This document shows positions 15,736 to 23,296 of a stretch of DNA of 64,000 nt, one piece after another (within the stretch, counting starts at the first letter, position 1; each line of letters opens with the position of its first letter). The notes under the pieces were generated by a model that worked only from the letters and a program-made list of their open reading frames with translations, did no database searches and was not told the DNA's origin. This DNA is from J095 sp964517605 (lineage in GTDB: Bacteria; Chloroflexota; Anaerolineae; 4572-78; J111). The stretch is taken from positions 62,001-126,000 of the forward strand of contig CAZFCE010000007.1 in assembly GCA_964517605.1 (NCBI GenBank), read 5' to 3'. The translations under genes were made by a program, and so were the position numbers.

Positions 15736-17016
15736 TTAATATTTGTACACTTTGAAATCGTCAAACTTGGCCACAATGTTATGGTCGGCGGCGCGAGCGT
15801 AAACGCCGGTAGACGTACCGGTGAGCTGGCTGCTATCGGTAATAGTGCTGCCAACCTGTACGCCATCAATGTAAAGGCTAATTGTGCCATCGCTCTTGTG
15901 GGCCACCTTGAGGGTTTGTTTGTAACTGCTGCCATAGCCCCGTTTGATGTTGGTATCACAATTGTTGTAGGCCAGGGTAGAGGAGTTGCCATCTTTTTTG
16001 CGCCGAAGATCCCATTTGCCACCGCCGCTGCACCCGCTGATGTTGGGGTAAATCCGAAAGACATACTGGGTATCGCCACCGGCGCCGTTTAGCCAGATAC
16101 CGTAAGAATGGTTTGAATCCTCGTAATCACCACTGATATAGCCGGTTACTTCAAATTCGCCGTAAGCCCGGTTGGCGTTACCGCTGGGGGCAAAAGGCAG
16201 GCATTCCCGGCTGCTTGATTCTACAGTTACTTTGTAAAGGCCGCCGGTGGTGTCGCTGGTGCAGCCGTCGCTGCTAAATTCATACCAGGGGCTACCGCTC
16301 TCAAAATCCTCGTGGTAAACCAACGACGCCACCGGAGTTGGGGTTGGAGTTGGGGTTGGGTATTTGCTGGTATACGGCAGGTAAACCAGATACCCCGACC
16401 CTGAGCCGGTAATGCCCACGTTCTTTGTGCCAGAATTGGCGTAAGGGCCGCTTTCGGCGTAGGTCATAAACGTGGTAACGGCGGCGGTGTTGGTTACGGT
16501 AGCGTTAAATGTTGAAGTAAGTTGGGCGGTAACGGTAATGACCACGCTGTTATTGGCCGGAACGCTGTTTAAAATAAGCCATTTCTGGGTGCTGGCGGTA
16601 GTGGCTCCGTTATCAACCGCATCAATCCCCGGAGCAAAGGTATAAGTGGGGGTGAGCATTTCTTTGGGCATTAAATCCTGAAAGATAATGCCGCTGGCGG
16701 TGTAAGGCCCGTGGTTGGTAATAGTCACCGTAAACGTTACCAGCCCGCCCGAAGCCACCGTGGTTACGTTGGCGGTTTTGGCCACTTCCAGGTCAAACGT
16801 TGTTACCCCCGCAGCCTGGACAACATTATTATCAGCCAGGCCAAACGCGGCCAAATCTTCTTTGGTTAATACCATTTGGGGCGGCGTGCTGGTGGGCAAC
16901 CCCTGCGCCAGCGAGGTGGTTGCCCCGCCCAGCGCCAACGACAACGCTACCATGCTGGCTGCGGCCAAAACCAGCACGAAAATTAATTGTATTTCTGTTC
17001 TGAACTTTTGTTGCAT
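15736..17016 (-). CDS. Secreted DUF11-repeat protein with C-terminal beta-sandwich
   Basis: The 426-residue product has a signal peptide (positive start, hydrophobic 12-38, LAQG cleavage region). One DUF11-type Ig domain follows at about 72-190 (LEVAKTANVTTV, TFTVTITNHG), then a Pro-Thr linker (YPTPTPTPTP) and a C-terminal domain from about 235. The last domain (VYHEDFESGSPWYEF, then KVAHKSDGTISLYIDGVQVG) resembles the LamG or 3-keto-disaccharide hydrolase beta-sandwich that binds carbohydrate or acts as a cell-surface module. It is probably surface-exposed. It lies convergent to the FGE-like gene and has no operon partner. Confidence 0.8.
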   Translation of the reverse strand: MQQKFRTEIQLIFVLVLAAASMVALSLALGGATTSLAQGLPTSTPPQMVLTKEDLAAFGLADNNVVQAAGVTTFDLEVAKTANVTTVASGGLVTFTVTITNHGPYTASGIIFQDLMPKEMLTPTYTFAPGIDAVDNGATTASTQKWLILNSVPANNSVVITVTAQLTSTFNATVTNTAAVTTFMTYAESGPYANSGTKNVGITGSGSGYLVYLPYTSKYPTPTPTPTPVASLVYHEDFESGSPWYEFSSDGCTSDTTGGLYKVTVESSSRECLPFAPSGNANRAYGEFEVTGYISGDYEDSNHSYGIWLNGAGGDTQYVFRIYPNISGCSGGGKWDLRRKKDGNSSTLAYNNCDTNIKRGYGSSYKQTLKVAHKSDGTISLYIDGVQVGSTITDSSQLTGTSTGVYARAADHNIVAKFDDFKVYKY

Positions 17017-17180
17017 AAATCTATCCTTGTGCCATCTTCAAAAAATTTAAATACAAACGGTCATTGTAGCCAAAATCTTTTATTCCGCTAACCAGGCCGG
17101 CCCGATTAACAACAATCCGGCGCGCAACTTTTTACCAGGTCTGCCGTATATTTATTGTATGCCCGTTTCTACAAATCCTT

Positions 17181-17209
17181 TTCAACCGCCGGTTATTCTG
17201 TGCTATAAT
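17181..17209 (+). promoter_or_regulatory. Promoter for the 17.25-kb gene (extended -10)
   Basis: TTCAAC (17181-17186), 17 bases, then TATAAT (17204-17209) preceded by TGC, giving an extended -10. The start codon lies 43 bases downstream after AAAGGAC. Confidence 0.6.
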
Positions 17210-17251
17210 TTAGCTCACCGTAACAACGGTTTCAACTGAAAGGACTTCTTA

Positions 17252-17929
17252 ATGCCGGTTGTTATCCTTTTGTGGTTTTTAATTATTGTTGTGATTATTC
17301 TGGGGGTGGTGTGCCTGGCCGGAGTGGCCACGTTTAAATTAGTTCGATGGTTAACCGGCGGGGCTGGCGCTACCCGCATCCCCACCGCCACCCGCGACGC
17401 CCTGCGCGACGCCAAACATTACGCCCGGCTCATTAAAACCACGGCCCAGCAATGCCCGCCCGGCCTCATCCGCGACCGCCTGGGCCGCACCGTAAAACCG
17501 GTGGATGAATGGCTGGAAAATTTAAAGCGATTGGAGTTGGCCCTGGCCAAACTGTACGCCCAGCGTGATTTAAATCGGGAAATGCGCAAAGCCAACACCG
17601 AACTTGAGCAGTTGCGCCGCCAGCTTGTCACGGCCACGTCCGCCGCCCAGGTTGACTCGTTGCGGGCGCTGATGAAGAGCAAAAAAAAGCACCACAGCGT
17701 GCTTGAGGAGTTGCAGGGGTTTCAAAACCAGGCCGAGTTAAAAATACGCCGGATTGCCAGCGATTTGGGGGCAACCCACGCCGAAATGCTGCTGATTACC
17801 GCGCGGGGTGATTTCAGCGAGAGTCGTTTTCAACGGCTGGATGAGAATTTGCAGGATAACCTGGCCGGTTTGCGCGATATTATGGCCGCAATGGATGATA
17901 TGCGCTACATGAGCGGCGCGGCCAATTAA
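17252..17929 (+). CDS. Unknown membrane-anchored coiled-coil protein
   Basis: I do not recognise this 225-residue protein. A single hydrophobic segment at residues 3-30 (VVILLWFLIIVVIILGVV) anchors it. The remainder is hydrophilic and helical, with a Lys/Arg-rich heptad region at about 85-170 (NREMRKANTELEQLRRQL) that looks like a coiled coil. It ends in Met-rich DDMRYMSGAAN. It is a single-gene unit between its own promoter and a strong terminator shared with coaBC. It could be a scaffold or envelope-linked structural protein; no enzymatic motif is seen. Confidence 0.7.
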   Translation: MPVVILLWFLIIVVIILGVVCLAGVATFKLVRWLTGGAGATRIPTATRDALRDAKHYARLIKTTAQQCPPGLIRDRLGRTVKPVDEWLENLKRLELALAKLYAQRDLNREMRKANTELEQLRRQLVTATSAAQVDSLRALMKSKKKHHSVLEELQGFQNQAELKIRRIASDLGATHAEMLLITARGDFSESRFQRLDENLQDNLAGLRDIMAAMDDMRYMSGAAN

Positions 17930-17952
17930 TCCCACCGATTAACACAAACGCA

Positions 17953-17991
17953 ACGTGACCGGCACTACATAGTGCCGGTCACGTGTTTTTT
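17953..17991. terminator. Strong hairpin terminator between convergent genes
   Basis: A perfect 15-bp stem (17953-17967 with 17970-17984) containing GTGACCGGCACTA is followed on the plus strand by GTTTTTT. It overlaps the coaBC stop codon by two bases. Confidence 0.9.
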
Positions 17992-19234
17992 AAACCCGGC
18001 CTGCGGATGATTTTTGGTCCAGCAGCGCCACCACCCGATCCAGAATGGCTTCGGCCACTTCGCTTTTGCTCATTAAGGGCAGCGCCTCTACCTGGCCGTT
18101 TGCGCCTAGCAGCGTTACCCGGTTGGTATCCACGCCAAACCCGGCATCGGCGGCAGTTACATCGTTGGCTACAATCAGGTTGAGCTTTTTGCGCTCAAGT
18201 TTGCTTTGCGCGTTAGCCAGCAGGTTTTCGGTTTCGGCGGCAAAGCCTACCGTAACGGTTGGACCGCCGCCGGCGCTTTTTTGGGCCGCCAGCGCGGCCA
18301 GAACATCCACCGTGCGCGCCATCTCCAGGGTGAGGCCGCCGGCATCGCCCTGTTTTTTTATTTTTTGGGCCGCCTGCGCCGCCGGTTTAAAATCGGCCAC
18401 AGCGGCGGCCATTACCAGCGCCTCGGCTTGCGGCGCGGTTTGCAACACGGCTTGCAGCATCTCCTCCGCCGAATCCACCCGGATGATTTTTACCCCGCCG
18501 GGCGCGGGCAGCGCCGCGCTGGTAATCAGCGTAACATTAGCGCCCCGGTCGCGGGCGGTTTCGGCCACGGCGTAGCCCATTTTGCCGCTGGAATGATTAG
18601 AAACAAAACGCACCGGGTCAATGGCTTCGCGGGTGCCGCCGGCAGTCACCACCACCCGCTGCCCGGCCAGATCACCGCGCTGCCCCAGCACCAGCCGCAC
18701 CGCGTCTACAATTTCGTCCGGTTCAACCATGCGCCCCGGCCCCATTGCCCCCGAAGCCAGCCGCCCGGCTGCCGGCCCCACCACCGCCACGCCCCAATCG
18801 CGGAGCTTTTGCATGTTGGCCTGGGTGGCCCGGTGCTGCCACATATCGGTTTCCATAGCCGGGGCCAGCAATATGGGGGCGGGCGTGGCCATAGCCACCG
18901 CCGTGAGCAGGTTATCGGCCAGGCCGTTGGCCAGCTTGCCAATGGTGTTGGCCGTAGCCGGCGCAATTAGCAGCAAAGCGGCGCTATCGGCCAGGGTAAT
19001 GTGGGGAATATTCTGCCCGCCGGGGATGGCAAACATATCGGTGTGAACGGGCCGGTGGGTAAGCGCCTGAAACGTGAGCGGGGTGATAAACTTTTGCGCC
19101 GCCGCGGTCATAATTACCTCAACCTGCGCCCCGGCCTGCACCAGTCGGCTGCACACCACGGCGCTTTTGTAGGCCGCAATTCCGCCGGTTACGCCCAGAA
19201 TAATGGTTTTGTGGTTTAAAACTTTAATGGTCAT
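17990..19234 (-). CDS. coaBC: Bifunctional phosphopantothenoylcysteine synthetase / decarboxylase
   Basis: CoaBC joins cysteine to 4'-phosphopantothenate (CoaB) and then decarboxylates the product (CoaC, FMN enzyme). The N-terminal flavodoxin-like CoaC half has GVTGGIAAYK and the ALLIAPATANTIGKLANGLADN segment. The CoaB half begins at about residue 185, with VVVTAGGTREAIDPVRF, NHSSGKMGYA and the KKLNLIVAND motif. I use the ATG at 19234 (414 residues) rather than the TTG one codon earlier, because AAGGA lies 8 bases upstream. It serves the same pathway as the panB-coaX genes upstream but is separated from them by the 21-bp array. Confidence 0.96.
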   Translation of the reverse strand: MTIKVLNHKTIILGVTGGIAAYKSAVVCSRLVQAGAQVEVIMTAAAQKFITPLTFQALTHRPVHTDMFAIPGGQNIPHITLADSAALLLIAPATANTIGKLANGLADNLLTAVAMATPAPILLAPAMETDMWQHRATQANMQKLRDWGVAVVGPAAGRLASGAMGPGRMVEPDEIVDAVRLVLGQRGDLAGQRVVVTAGGTREAIDPVRFVSNHSSGKMGYAVAETARDRGANVTLITSAALPAPGGVKIIRVDSAEEMLQAVLQTAPQAEALVMAAAVADFKPAAQAAQKIKKQGDAGGLTLEMARTVDVLAALAAQKSAGGGPTVTVGFAAETENLLANAQSKLERKKLNLIVANDVTAADAGFGVDTNRVTLLGANGQVEALPLMSKSEVAEAILDRVVALLDQKSSAGRV

Positions 19235-19289
19235 CAAATTTTCCTTATGGGTGTGCTACAAAATAAAACCCATTGCTCAGGTTAAAAAC

Positions 19290-19313
19290 AAGTATAATTA
19301 GCTTATTATACTT
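19290..19313 (-). promoter_or_regulatory. Palindrome carrying a -10 box upstream of coaBC
   Basis: AAGTATAAT (19290-19298) and ATTATACTT (19305-19313) are inverted, so each strand carries a TATAAT. On the minus strand this could be the -10 of coaBC about 70 bases before its start. No good -35 is seen. The dyad could also be an operator. Confidence 0.4.
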
Positions 19314-19356
19314 TTGAATATTTTCATTTATTTATTAATAATTTCGATTTACATTT

Positions 19357-19619
19357 TGAATCACCTGATTCATGCTTTGAATCATCTGATTCATGCTTTG
19401 AATCATCTGATTCATGCTTTGAATCATCTGATTCATGCTTNNNNNNNNNNNNNNNNNNNNNNNNNNNNNNNNNNNNNNNNNNNNNNNNNNNNNNNNNNNN
19501 NNNNNNNNNNNNNNNNNNNNNNNNNNNNNNNNNNNNNNNNTGAATCACCTGATTCATGCTTTGAATCACCTGATTCATGCTTTGAATCACCTGATTCATG
19601 AAATGAATCTATTGATTCA
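19357..19619. repeat. 21-bp palindromic tandem array holding the assembly gap
   Basis: Units of TGAATCAYCTGATTCATGCT plus T begin at 19357, 19378, 19399 and 19420, then again at 19541, 19562 and 19583. A degenerate palindrome follows (19604-19619). Each unit holds TGAATCA and TGATTCA, a perfect 7-bp dyad with a 2-base centre, and GCTT-type spacers. The middle is exactly 100 Ns (19441-19540). That is not a whole number of units, so the gap size is nominal. The end of coaX lies inside the last unit. Confidence 0.95.
19441..19540. other. 100-N assembly gap
   Basis: A run of exactly 100 Ns marks a scaffold gap of unknown true length inside the 21-bp tandem array. The repeat itself is the probable cause of the broken assembly. 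Confidence 0.98.
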
Positions 19620-20382
19620 TTTCCCAGATAAGCCGCAGCCCTTCCAGTGTAAGCCACGGATTCACCACCTCGATGATGGCGGTTTCCTGGGCAATGGTTT
19701 GAGCCAGCCCGCCGGTGCCAATCACCCGCATATCGTGGCCCAACTCGGCCCTAAAGCGGGCTACCATGCCCTCAACCAGCCCCACGTAGCCAAACACCAG
19801 CCCGCTTTGCATGGCGTGCACCGTGTTGGTGCCAATGGCTTTGGGCGGGCGCACCAAATCTACGCGGGGCAGTTTTGAGGTGCGGCTGGCCAACGCTTCG
19901 GCGGCAATGCCAATGCCGGGCGCAATGGCCCCGCCCAGATAATCGCCGTGGCGCGAAATGGCGTTAAAGGTGGTGGCGGTGCCAAAATCAATCAGGCAGG
20001 TTGGCCCGCCGTACAGGTGATAGGCGGCCACGGCATCTACAATGCGGTCAGCGCCCACATCGCGGGGGCTATCATACCGAATTTTTACCCCGGTTTTTAC
20101 GCCGGCTTCCACCACCAGCGGCGTCTGTTTGATAAACCGCTCCGATAATTCCACAAACACGGAGGTGAGCGGCGGCACCACGCTGGCCAGCACCACCCCT
20201 TCGATTTGTTCGTAGCTAAAGCGCTCGTGGCGCATTAAGCCTAAAATGATGATGCCGTATTCGTCGGCCATGCGCCCGTAATCGGTTTTAATGCGCCAGT
20301 GGTACTTGAGCGTTTTGGTGGCGGCATCGAACACGCCCAGCGTAACGTTGGTGTTGCCAATATCAATGGTTAACAAGAGCAT
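19609..20382 (-). CDS. coaX: Type III pantothenate kinase
   Basis: CoaX phosphorylates pantothenate as the first step to CoA. The 257-residue protein has the ASKHA-fold signatures DIGNTNVTLGVF at the N-terminus, the D-R-I-V segment GADRIVDAVAAYH, LIDFGTATTFNA, and GGAIAPGI. Its start lies 2 bases after the panC stop, so it closes the panB-panE-panC-coaX operon. The final codons (Met-Asn-Gln-stop) are formed by the outermost degenerate unit of the adjoining palindromic array. The array has therefore grown up to, or into, the end of the gene. Confidence 0.95.
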   Translation of the reverse strand: MLLLTIDIGNTNVTLGVFDAATKTLKYHWRIKTDYGRMADEYGIIILGLMRHERFSYEQIEGVVLASVVPPLTSVFVELSERFIKQTPLVVEAGVKTGVKIRYDSPRDVGADRIVDAVAAYHLYGGPTCLIDFGTATTFNAISRHGDYLGGAIAPGIGIAAEALASRTSKLPRVDLVRPPKAIGTNTVHAMQSGLVFGYVGLVEGMVARFRAELGHDMRVIGTGGLAQTIAQETAIIEVVNPWLTLEGLRLIWEMNQ

Positions 20383-20384
20383 AA

Positions 20385-21236
20385 TCAGCCTGCCTGATGG
20401 GTTGAAAGAACGAGATTATCAATTAACCGCACGCCGCCCACGGCCACAGCCATTGACAGCAGCGCCCCGGTGGTAACGGTGTCCAGTTCGGCCAGCGTGG
20501 CCGGGTGCGCCACGCTCACGTAATCTACCTGGGCCAGCGGCGTGGCGGTTAGCACGGCCAGCATGGCCTGGCGCAGGCGCTCGGCGTGGCGCTCGCCCTG
20601 GTTAAAGGCGTGCTGCGCCGCCGATAGCGCCCGGAACAGGCAGGCAGCCTGCGCCCGCGCCTCCGGCGACAGGTTGGCGTTGCGCGAACTCATGGCCAGC
20701 CCGTCGGCTTCGCGCACAATCGGGCACACCACCACGTCCAGGTTAAAGTTGAGGTCTTTAACCATTTGGCGGATAACGGCCACCTGTTGGGCATCCTTTT
20801 GGCCAAAATAGGCGCGCTGCGGCTGGAACACGTTGAACAATTTGGCCACCACCGTGGCCACACCTTTAAAATGGCCGGGCCGGTGCGCCCCTTCGAGCGG
20901 CTGGGTGATGGCTTCTACCGAAACGTAGGTTTGGTAATCGGGGGGATACACCAGCTCCGGCGTGGGCGTCCACACCAAATCGGCTCCGGCCCGCGCCAGC
21001 AAGTCCAGGTCGCGTTCCAGGTTGCGGGGATAGGTTGTTAAATCGTTGGGGTTGTTAAACTGGGTGGGGTTAATAAAAATGCTCACCGCCACGTGATCGT
21101 TTTCCTGTTTGGCCCGTTCAACCAGGCTTAAATGGCCCTGGTGCAAAAAGCCCATAGTTGGCACCAGCCCCCAGGCAGCGGCGGGGTTGGCCCAGCGAAT
21201 GGCCCGGGTTTGGTCAATGGTTTGGGTTACGTTCAT
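20385..21236 (-). CDS. panC: Pantothenate synthetase
   Basis: PanC condenses pantoate with beta-alanine using ATP. Signatures are PTMGFLHQGHLSLVERA (HIGH-like HQGH) near residue 25, the IFINPTQFN segment, and the SSRN loop of the KMSKS-like motif (AMSSRNANLSPEAR). The 283-residue length is standard. Its start overlaps the panE stop by 4 bases (ATGA), showing translational coupling. No panD (aspartate decarboxylase, source of beta-alanine) is found in the window. Confidence 0.96.
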   Translation of the reverse strand: MNVTQTIDQTRAIRWANPAAAWGLVPTMGFLHQGHLSLVERAKQENDHVAVSIFINPTQFNNPNDLTTYPRNLERDLDLLARAGADLVWTPTPELVYPPDYQTYVSVEAITQPLEGAHRPGHFKGVATVVAKLFNVFQPQRAYFGQKDAQQVAVIRQMVKDLNFNLDVVVCPIVREADGLAMSSRNANLSPEARAQAACLFRALSAAQHAFNQGERHAERLRQAMLAVLTATPLAQVDYVSVAHPATLAELDTVTTGALLSMAVAVGGVRLIDNLVLSTHQAG

Positions 21237-22168
21237 GGTTTACCTTTCTGGTCTGATTCAGTTTCTTTGAGTTTGATGAGTTTGAGCAGCAGTTGATTAA
21301 CCGGCGTGGGCACGCCCACTTTTTGGCCGGCGTTCACCACCGCCCCGGAAATGGCGTCAATTTCGGTGGGGGCGGCGCGGCTGAGGTCTTGCAGCATGGA
21401 GGAGCGGTTGGCGGCGGTGGCCCGGCTTACGGCGGCGGCGTGGGCGGCGGCATCGGGGTAGGGCAGTTGAATGCCCAGCGCGGCAGCTACCTGCGCCACT
21501 TCGGCGGCGGCGGCGGCCATCACCTGGCGCAAAAATTCGTTTTCTACCAGCGCGCCGTTGGGCACGTTCAGCAGGGCGGTGAGCGGGTTGATGCCGGCGT
21601 TAACGGCCAGTTTGCCCCACACCAGGCTATCGGCGTTATCGGCCAGGCTGGTTTCCAGCCCGGCCCGGTTGAACAGCGCGGCCACCTGCGCCAGCATGGG
21701 GCGCTGGGCGGCGGTTCCGGCCAGATAGGTTGGCCCAAAACCGGCATGGCGCAGCCGGCCCGGCGCTAACATGGTGGCGGCCTGGGCGGTAATGCCCTGC
21801 GCGGCGCGCGCCTGGCCCATGGCGGCAGCCAGAATATCCAGGTTGCCCAGGCCGTTTTGCAGGGTAATGGCCAGGCCGTGCGGTTGCAAAATTTGGGCAA
21901 CCAGCCGGGCGGTGGCCTCGGTTTGGGGGCTTTTAACTAAAATCAGGGCAATGTCGGTGGGGGGGAGGGCATCGGGCTGGCTGGTGGCCTGCAATTTAAA
22001 GGTTGCCTCCCGGCCATTGGCCGAGATAACGGTTAGCCCGGTTTGGTTTAGCGCCTGGATTTGCTCCGGCCAGTGGCCAAATAACACCACGTTGGCCAGC
22101 CCGTGCAGGCGGCTGCCAAATAACGTGCCCAGCGCGCCCACGCCAAAAATGGTAATAGTTAGCGGCAT
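21233..22168 (-). CDS. panE: 2-dehydropantoate 2-reductase (ketopantoate reductase)
   Basis: PanE reduces ketopantoate to pantoate with NADPH. The N-terminal Rossmann motif is GVGALGTLFGSRL. The catalytic Lys is in the segment VWGKLAVNAGINPLTAL, and SSMLQDLSRAAPTEIDAI contains the conserved Ser, Asp and Glu of the C-terminal domain. The length of 311 is normal. It begins directly after the panB stop codon and overlaps panC by 4 bases. Confidence 0.95.
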   Translation of the reverse strand: MPLTITIFGVGALGTLFGSRLHGLANVVLFGHWPEQIQALNQTGLTVISANGREATFKLQATSQPDALPPTDIALILVKSPQTEATARLVAQILQPHGLAITLQNGLGNLDILAAAMGQARAAQGITAQAATMLAPGRLRHAGFGPTYLAGTAAQRPMLAQVAALFNRAGLETSLADNADSLVWGKLAVNAGINPLTALLNVPNGALVENEFLRQVMAAAAAEVAQVAAALGIQLPYPDAAAHAAAVSRATAANRSSMLQDLSRAAPTEIDAISGAVVNAGQKVGVPTPVNQLLLKLIKLKETESDQKGKP

Positions 22169-23014
22169 TTATTTATCACCGTATAAAAACAGGTGTAATT
22201 CCTCTTCGTTGATTTTAAAGCTGTGGTCGGCAGAGGGAAACGCTCCGGCTTCAACATCGGCAATGTAGGCTTTAAAGGCATCAATGATGGGCTGGCGCAG
22301 GTTGGCGTATTGTTTTACAAATTTGGGCACAAATTCATCAAACAGCCCCAGCACATCGTGAAAAACCAGCACCTGGCCATTGCAGCCGGGGCCGGCCCCA
22401 ATGCCAATGGTAGGGATGTTGAGCCGGCGCGAAACTTGCGCCGCCACCGGAGCCGGCACGGCCTCAAGCACCAGCGCAAAGCAGCCGGCGGCTTGCAGGG
22501 CCAGCGCATCTTCTTGCAGCCGTTGAGCCGTTTCGGCGGTTTTGGCCTGCACTTTAAAGCCGCCCAGTTTGATGGCGGTTTGCGGCGTTAACCCCAAATG
22601 GCCCATTACCGGAATGCCGGCCCGCGTAATGGCATACACGGTGTCCAGCACTTCTTCGCCGCCTTCCAGTTTGACGGCTTCCATGCCGGCCTCTTTTAAA
22701 AAGCGCCCGGCGTTCCGCACCGCCTCGGCCCGGTCAATCTGGTAGCTCATAAAGGGCATATCGCCGACCAAAAAGGCGCGCTGCGTGCCCCGGGCCACAG
22801 CCCGGCAGTGGTGCAGCATTTCATCCATAGTTACCGATACGGTGTTGGGGTGGCCCAGCACCGTCATGGCCAGCGAATCACCCACCAGAATGATGTCTAC
22901 CCCGGCTTCGTCAACCATTTTGGCGCCGGGGTAATCGTAGGCGGTGAGCATGCTGATGGGCTGGCCGGTTTCTTTCTTTTTTTGTAAATCCAGAATAGAT
23001 ATTTTGGGAGCCAT
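22169..23014 (-). CDS. panB: 3-methyl-2-oxobutanoate hydroxymethyltransferase
   Basis: PanB transfers a hydroxymethyl group from methylene-THF to alpha-ketoisovalerate, the first committed step to pantothenate. The 281-residue protein has the family blocks MLTAYDYPGAKMVDEAG, LVGDSLAMTVLGH, VKLEGGEE, and IPTIGIGAGPGCNGQVLV. Its substrate is the valine precursor made by the ilv genes 5 kb away. A 200-base leader with a pan-like RNA and an intrinsic terminator precedes it, so the operon is probably controlled by attenuation. Confidence 0.97.
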   Translation of the reverse strand: MAPKISILDLQKKKETGQPISMLTAYDYPGAKMVDEAGVDIILVGDSLAMTVLGHPNTVSVTMDEMLHHCRAVARGTQRAFLVGDMPFMSYQIDRAEAVRNAGRFLKEAGMEAVKLEGGEEVLDTVYAITRAGIPVMGHLGLTPQTAIKLGGFKVQAKTAETAQRLQEDALALQAAGCFALVLEAVPAPVAAQVSRRLNIPTIGIGAGPGCNGQVLVFHDVLGLFDEFVPKFVKQYANLRQPIIDAFKAYIADVEAGAFPSADHSFKINEEELHLFLYGDK

Positions 23015-23046
23015 TACTTTTTCGCTTTCTTGCTAAAAGGCGAGGC

Positions 23047-23079
23047 AACAAAAAGCCCCGCAGCGGAAGCCGCGAGGCT
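23047..23079 (-). terminator. Leader terminator upstream of panB
   Basis: On the minus strand AGCCTCGCGGC, loop TTCC and GCTGCGGGGCT form an 11-bp stem (23054-23079, two G-U pairs) followed by TTTTTGTT. It lies about 35 bases before the panB start and after the promoter, so it must be a conditional terminator (attenuator). Confidence 0.8.
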
Positions 23080-23132
23080 CAATCAGCAAGAAAAGCGCCC
23101 GTTTGTACGCAGCTCTTTCTCGATGCCTGAGC

Positions 23133-23161
23133 GCCGTCTCGGCCCACCGGGTCCAAGCGAC
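23133..23161 (-). ncRNA. Candidate pan-motif RNA in the panB leader
   Basis: On the minus strand the segment folds as GTCG-CTTGG-A-CCC, loop GGT, GGG-CCGAG-A-CGGC: one stem with a single bulged A on each side. A stem-loop with two bulged adenosines upstream of pantothenate genes is the description of the pan RNA motif, reported from Chloroflexota, Bacillota and some Proteobacteria. A second stem (GCGCTC with GGGCGC) follows, then the leader terminator. The match is by structure and context only; no covariance model was run. Confidence 0.6.
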
Positions 23162-23225
23162 TTCACACCTTGAAAGATAGTTTGTGGTTGTTTGCTACCA
23201 GGCTAACCGGTTAACAACAGGCGTT

Positions 23226-23255
23226 ATTATAGCACAGGCCCACGCCAAAAATCAA
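23226..23255 (-). promoter_or_regulatory. Promoter of the pan operon
   Basis: On the minus strand TTGATT (23255-23250), 18 bases, then TATAAT (23231-23226) preceded by TGC (extended -10). Transcription should begin near 23219, giving a leader of about 205 bases. Confidence 0.7.
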
Positions 23256-23296
23256 TGGGCAAAGTTGATGCGGCCCGGGCGGCGGGCATCAATTTA

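Noticed and set aside
13320..19619. Possible CRISPR arrays
   Set aside because: Units are contiguous with no unique spacers, and no cas gene is present.
19314..19657. Open frames across the palindromic array and the N gap
   Set aside because: They are made of repeat units and Ns; the period of 21 keeps all frames open.
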